Positions 46,947 through 58,469 of a stretch of 64,000 bases of DNA are shown piece by piece. Numbering within the stretch: position 1 is the first letter of the stretch; the number at the start of each line of letters is the position of its first letter. The position numbers and the translations under genes are program-made. The notes under the pieces were generated by a model, which was not told the origin of the DNA, searched no databases, and saw only the letters and a program-made list of their open reading frames with translations. Source of the stretch: Rhodamnia argentea (Eukaryota; Streptophyta; Magnoliopsida; Myrtales; Myrtaceae); assembly GCF_020921035.1 (NCBI RefSeq), contig NC_063156.1, forward strand, positions 28,444,283-28,508,282, given 5' to 3'.

Positions 46947-48962
46947 ATGGCACCACCCAGCATTACCGAAAATGTTCAGAAGGGTGCCACTACTCATCCT
47001 GCACCGCATCTGCCTCTTAACGAAAGGATCCTTTCATCAATGACCCGGAGGTCTGTTGCTGCACACCCTTGGCACGATCTTGAGATAGGTATTGTATATC
47101 TGAGCTTTTCCTTTTCTTTTGAAGTTTTCCCCTCTTCTTGTCGGAGTTCTAATGTCACTCTTTGTCAGGTCCTGGAGCTCCAACTGTTTTCAACTGTGTA
47201 AGTGTACAAACTGTCATTACCGCACTGGTTGTATAGTAGGGCATAAACTGGGATCTCCTTTTTCTAGATGAGAATAAATCAGACCTTGAAACCTTGGACC
47301 TCATGTTGAGGTGGGGAAAAAAAAGGTCCTTCTTAAGGAACCACTGGCTCATTCATTTACATAGCGGAAAATTCAATTTCTGTTATGATGTTGAATCTTC
47401 TTTCTGTGGCAATTTCTTCATTTCACCTTCTTGGATGCTAGATTCCACCACGGCCATCTCTGTAAACATTTGTTACTCTTGAAGAATAATACTGAATTTC
47501 CAGAATGGGAAAAGGACTGACTCTGCATAAACCTGAATAGAAGGAAACAAAAATCCTCAACTGGGCGACTTACTGTAGGACAAATTCTTGCAGGTGATTG
47601 AAATTAGTAAAGGAAGCAAGGTGAAATATGAACTTGACAAGAGGACTGGACTGATCAAGGTAATCTTCGGTTCTTCCAGCCAAGTTTCATTCCGAGAACG
47701 TATAGTTGATCAAAAGTTGTTTAACAGTGACATATATTTTTAGGTTGACCGTGTGCTTTACTCATCAGTTGTGTATCCCCACAACTATGGTTTCATTCCC
47801 CGCACTCTCTGCGAGGACAATGACCCGCTAGATGTCCTGATCATCATGCAGGTTTGTGGTTTGACGTGCTCCTTTTCTTTATATAATGAGAAAAAATTCC
47901 ACTCAATGCCTAGCTTATATTATACTTCAGCAAGGGCAGAATCATCGTAGCAAAACCTCTCATAAGTTAACAAAAAAGCCTATTCTGGTCAATTTGTGCA
48001 AACTAATTTAGTCATTAATGACTGAAACACCGCAGGAGCCTGTTCTTCCTGGATGCTTTCTTCGGGCTAAAGCTATAGGCCTCATGCCTATGATAGATCA
48101 GGTACCCAGTTTGAACAGTCAACAGAAGTATTTATCATTTTCTTCCCCATTCTAGAGGAATTTCTGATTATGATTTACAGGGTGAGAAAGATGACAAGAT
48201 AATTGCTGTATGCGCGGACGATCCTGAGTACCGACACTATAATGACATTAAGGATCTCCCTCCTCATCGTTTGGCTGAAATCCGTCGCTTCTTTGAAGAT
48301 TGTATCCTTGATACTGCCTTTAGTTAAAAGTATTCTACATATTGGAACCCGTACTATTCTCTTAATGAAGCCAGGTTTGTAATCCTTAATATGCTAAACA
48401 GACAAGAAAAATGAGAATAAGGAAGTTGCAGTGAATGATTTTCTTCCTGCCTCTACTGCCTTTGAAGTAATCCAGCACTCCATGTAAGTTATTCTCTAAG
48501 TTACACTTGCACCTGCAATAAGCTATTGACTTAAATGTCTTTTTCCTCCTTATGGATCTTGCAGCTAAATCTGAGTTATCTCCATTATAGAATAGTTAAT
48601 GTCTTTGTCAGAAGGAGTTGAAGTATCTATGAGTCTATTTCCTGTCGAATGCTTCCAAGATATTTTTGGGCATCTAATCACCATATGAATTAAGCATGTT
48701 TAAGTCAGTAGTATGTTTACAAATGTAAGTTGGTGCTTCATTTCAAATTAATCCTTTACGGGGGCTATCTAAATCGAAGTTTTTCAGTGGTACTTTTGTC
48801 CGAAATTGTACTGCAGGGACTTTTTATCTTTCAGTTCTTTTTTTTTTTCCCTAACGTCTTGAAACAATGGGTATTGCTTGTGCAAATCACTTATCATACG
48901 TCCAACTTTTGTCGTGAAGGAACCTCTATGCCGACTACATTGTGGAGAGCTTGAGGCGGTAG
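46947..48962 (+). CDS. PPA: Soluble inorganic pyrophosphatase (family I)
   Basis: Hydrolyses pyrophosphate to two phosphates in the cytosol, pulling biosynthetic reactions forward; needs magnesium. Exons 46947-47088, 47169-47197, 47594-47659, 47744-47851, 48036-48101, 48181-48301, 48402-48483 and 48920-48962 join in frame to 218 aa, the usual plant length. Recognised blocks: [60 protein letters not shown], the active-site signature DNDPLDV (residues 104-110), [39 protein letters not shown] and the C-terminus [13 protein letters not shown]. No transit peptide is present, supporting a cytosolic form. The acceptor of the short last exon (GTCGTGAAG before GAACCTC) is weak but preserves the family C-terminus. 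A perfect 303-bp tandem duplication begins 12 bp after the stop. Confidence 0.97.
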
Positions 48963-48974
48963 CCGACCCCAGTT

Positions 48975-49580
48975 AACATGGTGGTGCGGGTCTCCATGCC
49001 CCGGTCCTCTTTGTGTAGATGACGACGATAGTACAAATCTTTCATATTCTTTATAAGCAAATTGTATTTGTGTTTGGTGCAAGAAATGGCATCATAATGT
49101 CGTGTTTGTATTTACAGCTCATGGATGATGTTTTGTATTTCAACAGAGGAGATTAAAAACTTGGGGCATGTGTTTCCACCATTTTTTTTTCCCTTCCTAT
49201 TCTGTTCTCCTGATGCTCTGACCTGTGACCATTTATCTTTATTTGGATCATAGCAAGAAGGGTATTTTGTTCACTTCAACATGGTGGTGCGGGTCTCCAT
49301 GCCCCGGTCCTCTTTGTGTAGATGACGACGATAGTACAAATCTTTCATATTCTTTATAAGCAAATTGTATTTGTGTTTGGTGCAAGAAATGGCATCATAA
49401 TGTCGTGTTTGTATTTACAGCTCATGGATGATGTTTTGTATTTCAACAGAGGAGATTAAAAACTTGGGGCATGTGTTTCCACCATTTTTTTTTCCCTTCC
49501 TATTCTGTTCTCCTGATGCTCTGACCTGTGACCATTTATCTTTATTTGGATCATAGCAAGAAGGGTATTTTGTTCACTTC
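48975..49580 (+). repeat. Perfect tandem duplication, 2 x 303 bp
   Basis: 48975-49277 is repeated as 49278-49580; both copies begin AACATGGTGGTGCGGGTCTC and I found no difference between them, including the T9 run. A further AACATGG follows at 49581, the break-point microhomology. The unit covers most of the pyrophosphatase 3' UTR and any polyadenylation signals, so the transcript may have two equivalent ends. Confidence 0.96.
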
Positions 49581-50320
49581 AACATGGAAGGAAATGCAGG
49601 AGTTTGAATTTGTATCTACGGTCTGTGATTCAGCATCCCTTACATGAAGGAGGAGGCTTACTTTGCTGTTTATAGAGAAGAAATGCAGATAGATCCTTCT
49701 TTTTCCTTGGATGCTTTAGAACGTGGAATCCAAAAGTTTAAGCTAATAAGTGGACGCAAACTGTATATGTATGTAAAAGAGCATATGAATCGTGTAAACA
49801 AGCAATGTAAGATAAGATTTTTACACCTCCACTCACGTACAGACTAAATTTGGAATGACATGCGAAAGTTAACGAGGGGGGTTACACATGAATAAAGTGT
49901 GCAGAACTCAGATTTGATAGTTTTCTCAACTAAATGTCGTGCCCCTCATGCTATTCGTAAGTTTATCATAAACATGATTTTGACTAGATTCATTTCGTCA
50001 TGAACTAAGTAATCTAAATTACCCATCTCGTCTCATGAAAAGCTTAGGTGGGTAAACACCGAACGAGATCGCTCACTCTATAATCTTATATGCTGCTCGC
50101 GTTTCACCTGATTCGTTGGGGGAAGAACCCCTTTTCCGCTTTGGTATGCATGGGCTTAGGGCTTTTTACCTTTTGAGACTTGTTGGACCTTTATTTCTCG
50201 TTGTTCCTTTTATTTTTGGGTCAAAGAGGCAGTCTTGTCTACTTCTTTCTACAATTTTTTTTTTTTTTTGGTCGAATACTTCGTTCTATAATTGACTAGC
50301 TTATTGGGCATTTGTGGCAC
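49581..50320. other. Spacer with a 67-codon open frame
   Basis: The frame at 49644-49847 reads MKEEAYFAVYREEMQIDPSF and ends near YVKEHMNRVNKQC; it looks protein-like (charged, no low complexity) but has no recognised family and no splice context. It could be an exon relic. The rest, including 49860-50320, shows nothing recognisable apart from T-rich tracts. Confidence 0.35.
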
Positions 50321-50324
50321 ACAT

Positions 50325-50580
50325 GACAACATTTACGAAGTGAAATTTTTGCTCTAGAAGTTCTTCCGAAGTAGAAATCTAATTGGTAACGCAACTTACG
50401 GAGAAGGAATCCATTTGATTACGCAATTTTATTTTCCTTACTTTTAGAGCAGTTTTTGTCTCCAAAAATAGTTTTGAAGCTACTTGAAGAAGTTCAAAAA
50501 AAAAAAAATCACTTCTTTTCAAAAGTAAAAAGATCAACTTCTGATCAGAAGTTGATTTTAGAGTAGAAGTTTTGCCATGC
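50325..50580. mobile_element. Fold-back element with perfect 24-bp palindrome
   Basis: Imperfect inverted arms (AAATTTTTGCTCTAGAAGTT at the left; TTTTAGAGTAGAAGTTTTGCC at the right) suggest a small MITE. Near the right arm is the perfect 24-bp palindrome at 50533-50556, built on ATCAACTTCTGA and its complement. Borders and TSD are uncertain. Confidence 0.5.
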
Positions 50581-51290
50581 ACGCATTTAGATGCTTGTAC
50601 GAAAAGTTTAGGAAAAAATGGAGACTCCTTGAAAATGGAAAAAATCTAGTTATTATCCACCTACGAATGGATTTTATCTCACTTTTTAACTTTTTAAAAT
50701 TACCCTTGTATCCAATAATGAAATGAAAGAAAGTTTACAGTCTGCTCCATAAAGAAAACAAGTCAGCATGTCCCTTTTCACTTGATGGCTAACTCATGAG
50801 CAAAGCCACCTTCGTCCCTCTGCTTAGTAAAGCCTATCTTCGAGCCCCTCCAATTATCATATTTTGAATTAAGGTTAATGCCAGCTCAGTGTACGAATAA
50901 TTGAAATTCTCTCTCTTTTTTTTTTGGACGATCCAATAATTGAAATCGACCTACGTGGGATTTACTTAATCTAACGATAATTCTAACCAAAAAAAAATCT
51001 AATGATCATCTAAATCATGTGAGTTAAATTTAAATTGACCGTTAGATCGTGTGAGCTCCACATCATCCGACGGTGCATGAATAGAGCTCAGGTAAACCTG
51101 ATGCAGCTAAGTTTTCGCCATATTATCTCTCCCCTCAGCGCTCTCTCTATCTCCACCCAGTCCACTCCACTCTCTCTCCTCTCTCTCTCTCTCTCTTAAA
51201 CCCTTTCGTTCTCTCCAAAAACCCTTGTGCTCTCTGGCACTCGACCTCGACCATCTCGAGTCTCTCTGCACACGCTCAATCCATCCAATC
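50581..51290 (+). promoter_or_regulatory. Upstream region of the acidic-protein gene
   Basis: AT-rich until 51100, then a C/T-rich leader with (CT)n at about 51176-51196. No TATA box was assigned with confidence. CT-rich leaders directly before the ATG are common in plants. Confidence 0.45.
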
Positions 51291-51932
51291 ATGAGCTCCT
51301 TCCCCAACTCCACAGCCGGCTTCGACAGCCTCCTCCTCCAAACCCTGATGGGCCGCCTCCAAATCCGCCCTCCCTCCACCGCCGCCGCCCGCCCCCCTCC
51401 CCTCTCCCTCGAGGACCTCCTCTTCGACGCCGTTAACAACCTCTCCGATCTCGACGACGACGACGACGAGGACGGCTACGGCGCCGACGAGTCCGACCCC
51501 GGCAGGTCCCGGCTTGCTAGGGAAGAGGCCAGGCTCGAGAGGGAGATCGTCAAGGTCATCCTCTCCGGGAAGACTGACTCGCTCAAGCCCAACTCGGGCC
51601 AGGCCGTCACGATCGGCGAGCACCACATCTGCGTCGGGTTCCACGAGGAGACCGGCTCGGACTATCGCGTGTGGGAGTGGCACGGCCACATCATGCTGTT
51701 CGACGACGAGAACGGGTACTCGCCGGAGTACATCTATGGGAATTACTTCGAGAGGTTGAAGGGTAAGGGCCGTGAAGTCAAGGAGGATGAGGAGAAGGAG
51801 GAAGAGGTGAAGGAGCAGCAGGAGGAGAAGGTGAGGAATTTGGGGTTGAAAGAGTTGATTGACGGGGGTGATTCTGGTGGTGGTCGGATTCTTCACAGGA
51901 ACTTGAACGGGGCTCTTCCAGGTTTTATGTGA
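51291..51932 (+). CDS. Conserved plant protein of unknown function, acidic
   Basis: Single-exon frame of 213 aa. The start at 51291 (MSSFPNSTAGFDSLLLQTLM) is preferred to an in-frame ATG at 51225 because it gives a hydrophobic, family-like N-terminus and lies after a C/T-rich leader. Layout: N-terminal FDSLLLQTLMGRLQIRPP, a Pro/Ala-rich linker, a run of Asp and Glu (DLDDDDDEDGYG, about residues 62-73), a compact middle region with EIVKVILSG, ITIGEHHICVGFHEE-type sequence (here VTIGEHHICVGFHEE) and YRVWEWHGHIMLFDDENGYS, then YGNYFERL and a Glu/Lys-rich tail. The middle region looks like a small beta-rich fold. I recognise this as a land-plant family without a known job. Codon use is strongly GC-rich compared with neighbours, as expected for a short intronless gene. 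A cryptic donor CCAG/GTTTTA just before the stop leaves room for an alternative 3' exon. Confidence 0.85.
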   Translation: MSSFPNSTAGFDSLLLQTLMGRLQIRPPSTAAARPPPLSLEDLLFDAVNNLSDLDDDDDEDGYGADESDPGRSRLAREEARLEREIVKVILSGKTDSLKPNSGQAVTIGEHHICVGFHEETGSDYRVWEWHGHIMLFDDENGYSPEYIYGNYFERLKGKGREVKEDEEKEEEVKEQQEEKVRNLGLKELIDGGDSGGGRILHRNLNGALPGFM

Positions 51933-53400
51933 ATTCTTCTTTAATGTTTATCAATGCGTCAATCGTGTGTTGTTGTGTGTCTTTCTGTTGCAGGGTGTTT
52001 TGTGTATGTTTGTTTTGGAGATTCGGTGTGTGTGAGTTTTTGCAACTATTACATTTATTTGCTATGTTTGTCCATTTAGTTTGGTTGTGTCTTGCTTCAA
52101 CATTATCCGTTGCCATAGACATGAGGCTCGTCTTCTTTGCTGGAGTATTTTTGGGATAAGATTTTGCATTTTTGAGTGAGTGGAATTTGGAAATGGATTT
52201 AGTTGTCCACCGGTAGAAGAGATGATATATGCTATAGAGAATGAAGAAACCAAGCTTCTGGACCAGTTTCTGAGAGAGATTGAGGCAATGCCATGGGGAT
52301 CTCAAGTTAGGAACGAACAGGCTCTTTAAGTTTTTTTATAGGGTGTGCATCTGTTAGATTCTCTGATAGGTGGGCTTGAAGATGTAACGAAACGCTTACG
52401 ACGTATTCGGGGAAGTTATTAAGTTTGCTTTTTAAAAGGAGACATCTTGGCATTGGGTGGAGTTATTGTGATCGTGTTGGCAAATAAACACTTTCCTTGA
52501 TGATGATCAACATAGGTTCAATAAGATAACTAATCAAGAACTTGCTTCTCGGTGAGTTCACCACATAAACCTGAGCATATTTAGCTGTGTGGTTACTAAG
52601 ATATTAGGTGATAAGTTAGAGAATGCCATGTGCACTGTTCATCTGGACAAGGGGAAGAATGGAAGTGATTAGGATAGGATACGAAAACGTGAAAATAATA
52701 GCCAAATTTTGGACAAATTCCTCGTCTCTTGCCAACCTCCATTCCACCGCCAACACCTGACTTTCACAATGCCAGCAACTATAGCACCCCCTGTCAAGTT
52801 TTACTGACATTTCTCCGCCTTTGTCGATGACAAGGTACAACTACCATGAAATTCACTGCTGTCTCTGTGACCACCTTGCTCTCCTCTACGGTCTACCTTT
52901 AGCCCCAACCCCACCGCCACTTCATTCGGCATATAACCATTTGCACGAGGACCACTGCATATGTGCACTGTTTGTCAATCATTTCTGGCTCAAATAATTT
53001 GGGCGGTCTAGGTCAAAGATTATGTCAGCTGAAAATGATGAAGAATCTCCATGTATGAGATCATCTTCCTTCTCCTATATCACTGATTGTTTTATGTAGG
53101 ACTGCATTACTATAAAAGTGAGGTTAGCTTCTTCATAATCCTTGTGTATTTTCCTTCTGAGCATCTCTTTTTGTTCTTCCTTCTACCTTATCAACCTCAC
53201 AGGTTTTAATAGAGCTCACCCAGACATTGCAAAGAAGTGAAAGAGACTTGGAAGGAGATATTGCTGAATGGTGTTTTTTCCCTTTTCTCCATCAGAAATG
53301 ACATGTGTAAAGCCTCCATCATCTCTCAAGCTCTTCAAATTTCAGGTTTTGTGATTCTGCTGTGTCATTTCTGAGTCAATATATAGAAGGTGGACAATAC
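51933..53400. other. Downstream region of the acidic-protein gene
   Basis: The first several hundred bases are T/G-rich and probably 3' UTR. Sequence around 52700-53300 is less AT-rich (many CCACC and CTCC words) and could be part of an unannotated transcript, but no reading frame stands out. Confidence 0.35.
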
Positions 53401-55391
53401 AGAAGACTCGTTTAAGCCTGTGTTGTAGAATAAACATGCTACTTTTTGTCGGACGTAGTTTTGGTGCAGTTCCTTTTCCCCGCTTGACCCAGTCTTGAGC
53501 TGTTTTAGAGCCTGTTGTTTGCTTTAAGTTCGTTCCCTATTTGGCAAAAGACAAATTGCAAGGCTAGATAATGACATGGTTTCATTGGTTTTGTTAATGC
53601 TCATTCTCTAGACATGGAAATACTCATCCATATGTTTTTCTTGCATTTTGCATTATTCCAGTGGTACAAGATAAGTATTTACATTGAGAGATCCAAAACG
53701 TGCTTAGATTATATTGACTGACTTAAAGATGTCCATCATGGAGAAACAGAAGCAAATGACATTATAGCACGAGGCCTGAGTTTGTGCTAAAGGCATCTTT
53801 TGTTGTATATATTATGAGAAGAAACTAAGGTTTTTTTTTTTTGTCCGAAGAAACTCTTGAGTTTACAGTTGCTTTAAATTGCAAATAGACTCGCAGACAC
53901 TGCAGTGGTCGAATTTGTTTTCTTTTACAAATCTTTCTAACAGTGGCCGCATGGTATTGGCATATGACCTATGAGAACATAGATCCTCCATCCATCTTTG
54001 CTCTTTGTTCATTTGATTCTTTGAATGGCTGTGACTGTGATCACATCTGATGAACTCGAAAATCTAGGATATCCCATAGTTTGTAAAGGCTCGGTTCGCG
54101 TTTATGGTAGTGTAGAATTGATCACAAACAGTCCAGTTGGTGTTGCTCGAGTTGCTCTTATGATCAACTTGTAGTGCAGAGAATGTGCAAACTCTGTTCA
54201 ACCAAACACTTCAGCGGAGAAGTTCATCGTGCTATTGCAATCAAGCTAGTAGTAGAACTCTGCAGCAACGCAGAGCTGATAACAGATTGTGAGCTTGCTA
54301 ATCCACTTCACACACCACACACCCACAAGATCTAATTCCAGATTTTGTTACCGAATGAGCTCAAAGCACATTACGATACTCTTCCTAAATGTCAGCGGTA
54401 GATTCACAGCAACAACTGCAACCCAGTTACCATACAAGTTTCCTATGTACCACTACTTTTATGCCCTGTTCATTCCTGAACTTTGTTATTAGTCGACTCG
54501 AACCTGCTGTACCCCAAGCATGACATAAGTATCTTTCAAGTACCAATATGTATATGCAGCATTCAATTTGGTGCCAATATATTTTTTGGGATCACCGAAG
54601 TGTTAAATCAGAAAAATAAAATAATCATTTTAGTGTTAACTGCAATAAACTCCTGCGACCTCACCAAAATTAGCACTTAAATTATCATTTTTCAAAAAAA
54701 TCAACATTTAAGTAATTCAAAAAATCATCATTTTATTATCAAATAAAAAAAAAATGATTATTTAGTGTCAATATTGAAAAATTCCGACAATATCATCAAA
54801 ATAGACACTTAAATAATTGTTTTTTTTTTAAAATTGATACTTAAGTAATTCAAAAAAATATATTAACATCAAAATAAATACTGTACACAAATATTTGACA
54901 TTTGATGTGTCCTTTATCCCCCAAACATGTAACAGATGAAACATGGGGACTTAGATGTTTCCTGCTCGAGTGAAGAAGAAATCAGAACGACTAACAGCGA
55001 CCCACTGCTGGGGAGACACAAACGCAACGAGAAGGAGAGAAGTCACCCACATCTCTTCTCCATCTGTCAGAAACTGATTTCTTACTGTTCTCAAGAAACG
55101 CCAAAACGGAGCAAAATGTGGGCATTTCCCGCCCAAAATTCAATTTCAATTTTCACAGAAAGGGGAAAGGAAAGGACCATCTTCTTCTTTTTTCTGCCAA
55201 AGCATGTAAAATCTGGCCATCTCATTTCATTGAAGCACAAGACTCAAAAAGTAGAAATCCCCAGTAAGAAAACCAAAAAGACCCACCACCTTCAGAGCAG
55301 TACGTACATGGAGAGACGGGAACAAGCAACCATTTAAACTATTAAGAACCAGAAGTTCTCAAAGCAAACCCTAAATACCCTAAATCGAAGC
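53401..55391. other. Spacer between acidic-protein gene and histone gene
   Basis: No gene recognised. 54680-54880 is A/T-rich with repeated ACTTAAATAATT and ACATTTAAGTAATTC words in both orientations, suggesting a decayed inverted-repeat element. 55140-55391 probably includes the 3' UTR of the minus-strand H2A gene. Confidence 0.4.
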
Positions 55392-56172
55392 CTAAGCCGC
55401 CTTCTTTGGCGATTTGGTGGCTTTTGACGGGGACTTGGGTTCCTTGCTCGCCTTGTCCGTCTTCTTCGGCAGGAGGACCGGGTTGATGTTCGGCAGCACG
55501 CCTCCATGCGCGATCGTCACTCCGGCGAGCAGCTTCCCGAGCTCCTCGTCGTTCCTCACCGCCAACAGCACGTGCCTCGGGATGATCCTGTTCTTCTTGT
55601 TGTCCCTCGCCGCATTGCCCGCCAGCTCCAGAACCTACACATGCACGCACGGCTCTAAGTACTAACAAGTTCGAATCCCCCTGCTAAGGTGCTTCAGTAC
55701 GATGGCTAAGGAAGGCAAATGAGGGAAGATTCCAAAATGGAGGTATATCGAAGATGCTTTTAGACAGTGTTGGTCTCAGCTTCACTCAGTCAAACGATCG
55801 CAGAGATTCGAGGTTGGCGGTATCATTGCGTTAACGATGTAAACGAGAGTAAGGCAAAGCAAGGAATATTCCAAACTTCCCGATCGATCGCAAAAACAAG
55901 CCCAGAGTTCGTCGAAAACCTAGAAATGTGGAAGACTAAAGCAGAGAGAGAGAGAGAGATACCTCGGCGGCGAGGTACTCGAGGACGGCGGCGAGGTAGA
56001 CCGGAGCTCCGGAGCCGAGGCGCTGCGAGTAGCGGCCTTTCTTCAGGTACCTCCCGATACGGCCGACCGGGAATTGGAGGCCGGCCTTGACGGAGCGAGG
56101 GACGGACTTCTTCTTCGGGCCGCCTCCCCTCCTACCTCCTGCGCCCTTCTTCGGCTTGCCCAGGGACTCCAT
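55392..56172 (-). CDS. Histone H2A, H2A.W-like (SPKK tail)
   Basis: Core nucleosome histone of the heterochromatin-linked plant class. Exon 1 is 56172-55963, exon 2 is 55634-55392, joined in frame across a 328-bp intron to 150 aa. The N-terminus is [20 protein letters not shown]; the histone fold includes [56 protein letters not shown] and [20 protein letters not shown], then [11 protein letters not shown]. The extended C-terminus [18 protein letters not shown] carries SPKK-type minor-groove-binding motifs, which distinguish H2A.W from replication H2A and from H2A.X (no SQEF-type end) and H2A.Z. The single intron also fits this class. It stands alone, with no neighbouring histone genes. Identification is secure; the W assignment rests on the tail. 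Confidence 0.97.
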
Positions 56173-56289
56173 CGCCGAGTAGATCGAAGTTGGGAAGACG
56201 AACTGGAAATGCGAAGGATTTTCCGAGAAAACGGTGGGAAAGTTCTCAGGAAATGCGAATCGGAGCGAGAAAAATTTTGTGGGGGAGTG

Positions 56290-56425
56290 ACAGGATCGCG
56301 GGGTGGAGTTTAAATGGAGCGAAGGGGACATTGGGAGAGAGCACCCGGATTCGTCCATCGGGGAGCACGGACCGTTCGATGGGGAGTTCCTGAACGGTTG
56401 TGGATTGATGAGGTGGCGATCCGTG
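56290..56425 (-). promoter_or_regulatory. Candidate H2A promoter elements
   Basis: On the minus strand ATTTAAACT (about 56306-56314) could be the TATA-like box, placing the transcript start roughly 100 bases before the ATG. ACGGATCG (about 56414-56421) is one mismatch from the plant histone octamer CGCGGATC. Both assignments are by eye only. Confidence 0.3.
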
Positions 56426-56429
56426 TCTC

Positions 56430-58469
56430 ACAGAATGGACCAGTCACATGAAGAGAGAGAGAGAGAGAAGGGAGGGGGGAGGGATTGTTGGAAGAAGGAA
56501 AGGCATTTGGCCAACGGAATCTGCAAACAAAAATGGGCAACAGGAAAAGATGGCGGCATACTATTCAGTGTCAAACGTGAAAAAGTTGGCAATTCGGATG
56601 TTATCTATTTATTTTGAAACTTCAAATCGGGAAACAAAACTTTTTTTTGGGAATTTTGAATGTCGTCGTTCATTCTCTGTCTCTATTAAAGATTCGATTT
56701 TCTTTTGTCGAAAAATCCGATACTTTTAATACTCGATGTGCATCATCCCAAACTAATTTTTGGGCCTTATAACATCCGTGCCACATTTATCCCCACACTT
56801 TTTGTCATGAAAAATCGCAATATCGGTTCGGTTTCTTCAGATCTGGCTTCCCCAAGACGACATGTCGTTTAGGAGGTTCGTTTCTCTTGAATCTCTATCC
56901 AGGATCCACGCCACAAGCCAATCATCCAAGCGGTTTGCGACGCGTGTTTCCATGTCAGCAATTTAACGAGGATGTCGGATGAAATCTTACAAAAGTTGGA
57001 TTCGCCACGGACGTATCGGTTTAAGAATGACATGAAAATTAGTTTGGTGTCAAATATAACATGGGTTACCAATCTACGGGAGAAATAATTTTGCGGGTAA
57101 ATAACATGAGTGACGTGTGTACAGTTTGGGGTTTCTCGGTGGTATTACCATTTCCCTTACATAGAAGGTATATCAATTGCGTGTCTAAAAAAAAAAAAAT
57201 TAAATGTTCGGATCACATTAGAAATGTGGTATAACCAAATTTCAGATAGATGATGCAAATAGATGTAGATCATGACTTATATTCAGTAACGTGGTTGTTG
57301 ATCAAACATCATGATTGTATTGTGTGCAGTGTTCGTGAATAGGGATTACCTTGCAGTCATCGTGTTTGTATGGTATTCAAAATTGATTTTGCTTTCTGAT
57401 GTGTTCTGTGTTAACGTTACACCTTGTTTCAGCATTTCAAATGGACAGAAAGGCATGGAAAATGAGAAAGGGAAAGGGTTTGGTTGACGTTACATTTTTT
57501 TTTTTAAATTTTGAACCATAGAAGTAAGGAATGGACCTTAACAAAATTTTCTAATTTTTTGTTATAATGGATTAAGGACATTCACGTCATTATTTGTCAA
57601 AAAGAAATTCACGGAAACGATCCTTAAGCTTTGATTCAACGTGTAATGTCTTTCATTGACTTTTAACTTGTTCAGCATAACACTTAAAATATTGTTGAAT
57701 GGTCAATGTAATCGTTCCGTTTGCTCAAATAATTAAGCGGTAAATTTTTTATAGAGAAAAAGGTCACGAAAAATCTCAAATTATGTCCACTGTGAACCTT
57801 TTATTTTTTTTTTTTTTTTTTTTTTTTTTTGCGATATCAAAATCTCAAACTGTACCCATTGTGGCATATCTACCTTAAAATTTTTCTCGTGACACGAAAA
57901 ATCCCAAAACCTATACTTATGTGATGCATTTATACTTTTTCAAAGTTTCATCGTATGATTTTTGAGTCAAAAGCACATGGGCCCTAGCCAACATCATTTG
58001 CTTTCCGAAGTTCGCATAGGAAGAGTTTTAACAGTGTTTATTAGCAGAATCTTGACGTAAATTAAATGTACGAGATAGATGCAAGTTTAGAATTTTTTGT
58101 GTCATAGAAAAAGCTTAGGGTAAAAATGTCATATCAGTCCTAGATTGAAAATTTTTGTGGCTTTTGCCCGCTTTTTTATGTGTGCTGAGCGGAGAATCGG
58201 AGATGATGCCAAAAGACCGATTTGGTGAATACACTTAATTATCCTTGTCTTATTCACACTAAAAAGGATTATCGTGCGCTAGATTATTGTTTTAACCCCA
58301 AAAATTAGCAAAGTAGTTTTGATAATCATTGAAATCTCCGATGATTCGCGAATCATCCAATTCTTGATTATCTCATCTTTTTCTTGTCCGATACTCACTT
58401 GTAACTTGTTTAATAGAGATTTTAATTAGACGTTTTCATTTGATATTTAAAAAAGGTATTAGCTACCTC
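56430..58469. other. Gene-free region with family-D-like words
   Basis: A (GA)n run lies at 56453-56467. From 57080 to 57960, phrases such as GTACAGTTTGGGGTTTCTCG and AAATCTCAAACTGTACCCAT in both orientations resemble the MITE family D at 44845. A T-tract of about 30 bases is at 57802-57831. No gene was recognised. Confidence 0.4.

Noticed and set aside
51276-51896. Long open frame of 206 codons on the minus strand opposite the acidic-protein gene
   Set aside because: It is the antisense shadow of a GC-rich coding exon; its composition (Leu/Val/Glu runs) mirrors the Asp/Glu-rich plus-strand protein and no family is recognisable.
55660-55690. tRNA-like T-loop (GTTCGAATCCCC) in the H2A intron
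   Set aside because: The flanking bases do not form the 5-bp T stem, and no acceptor, D or anticodon arm could be built.
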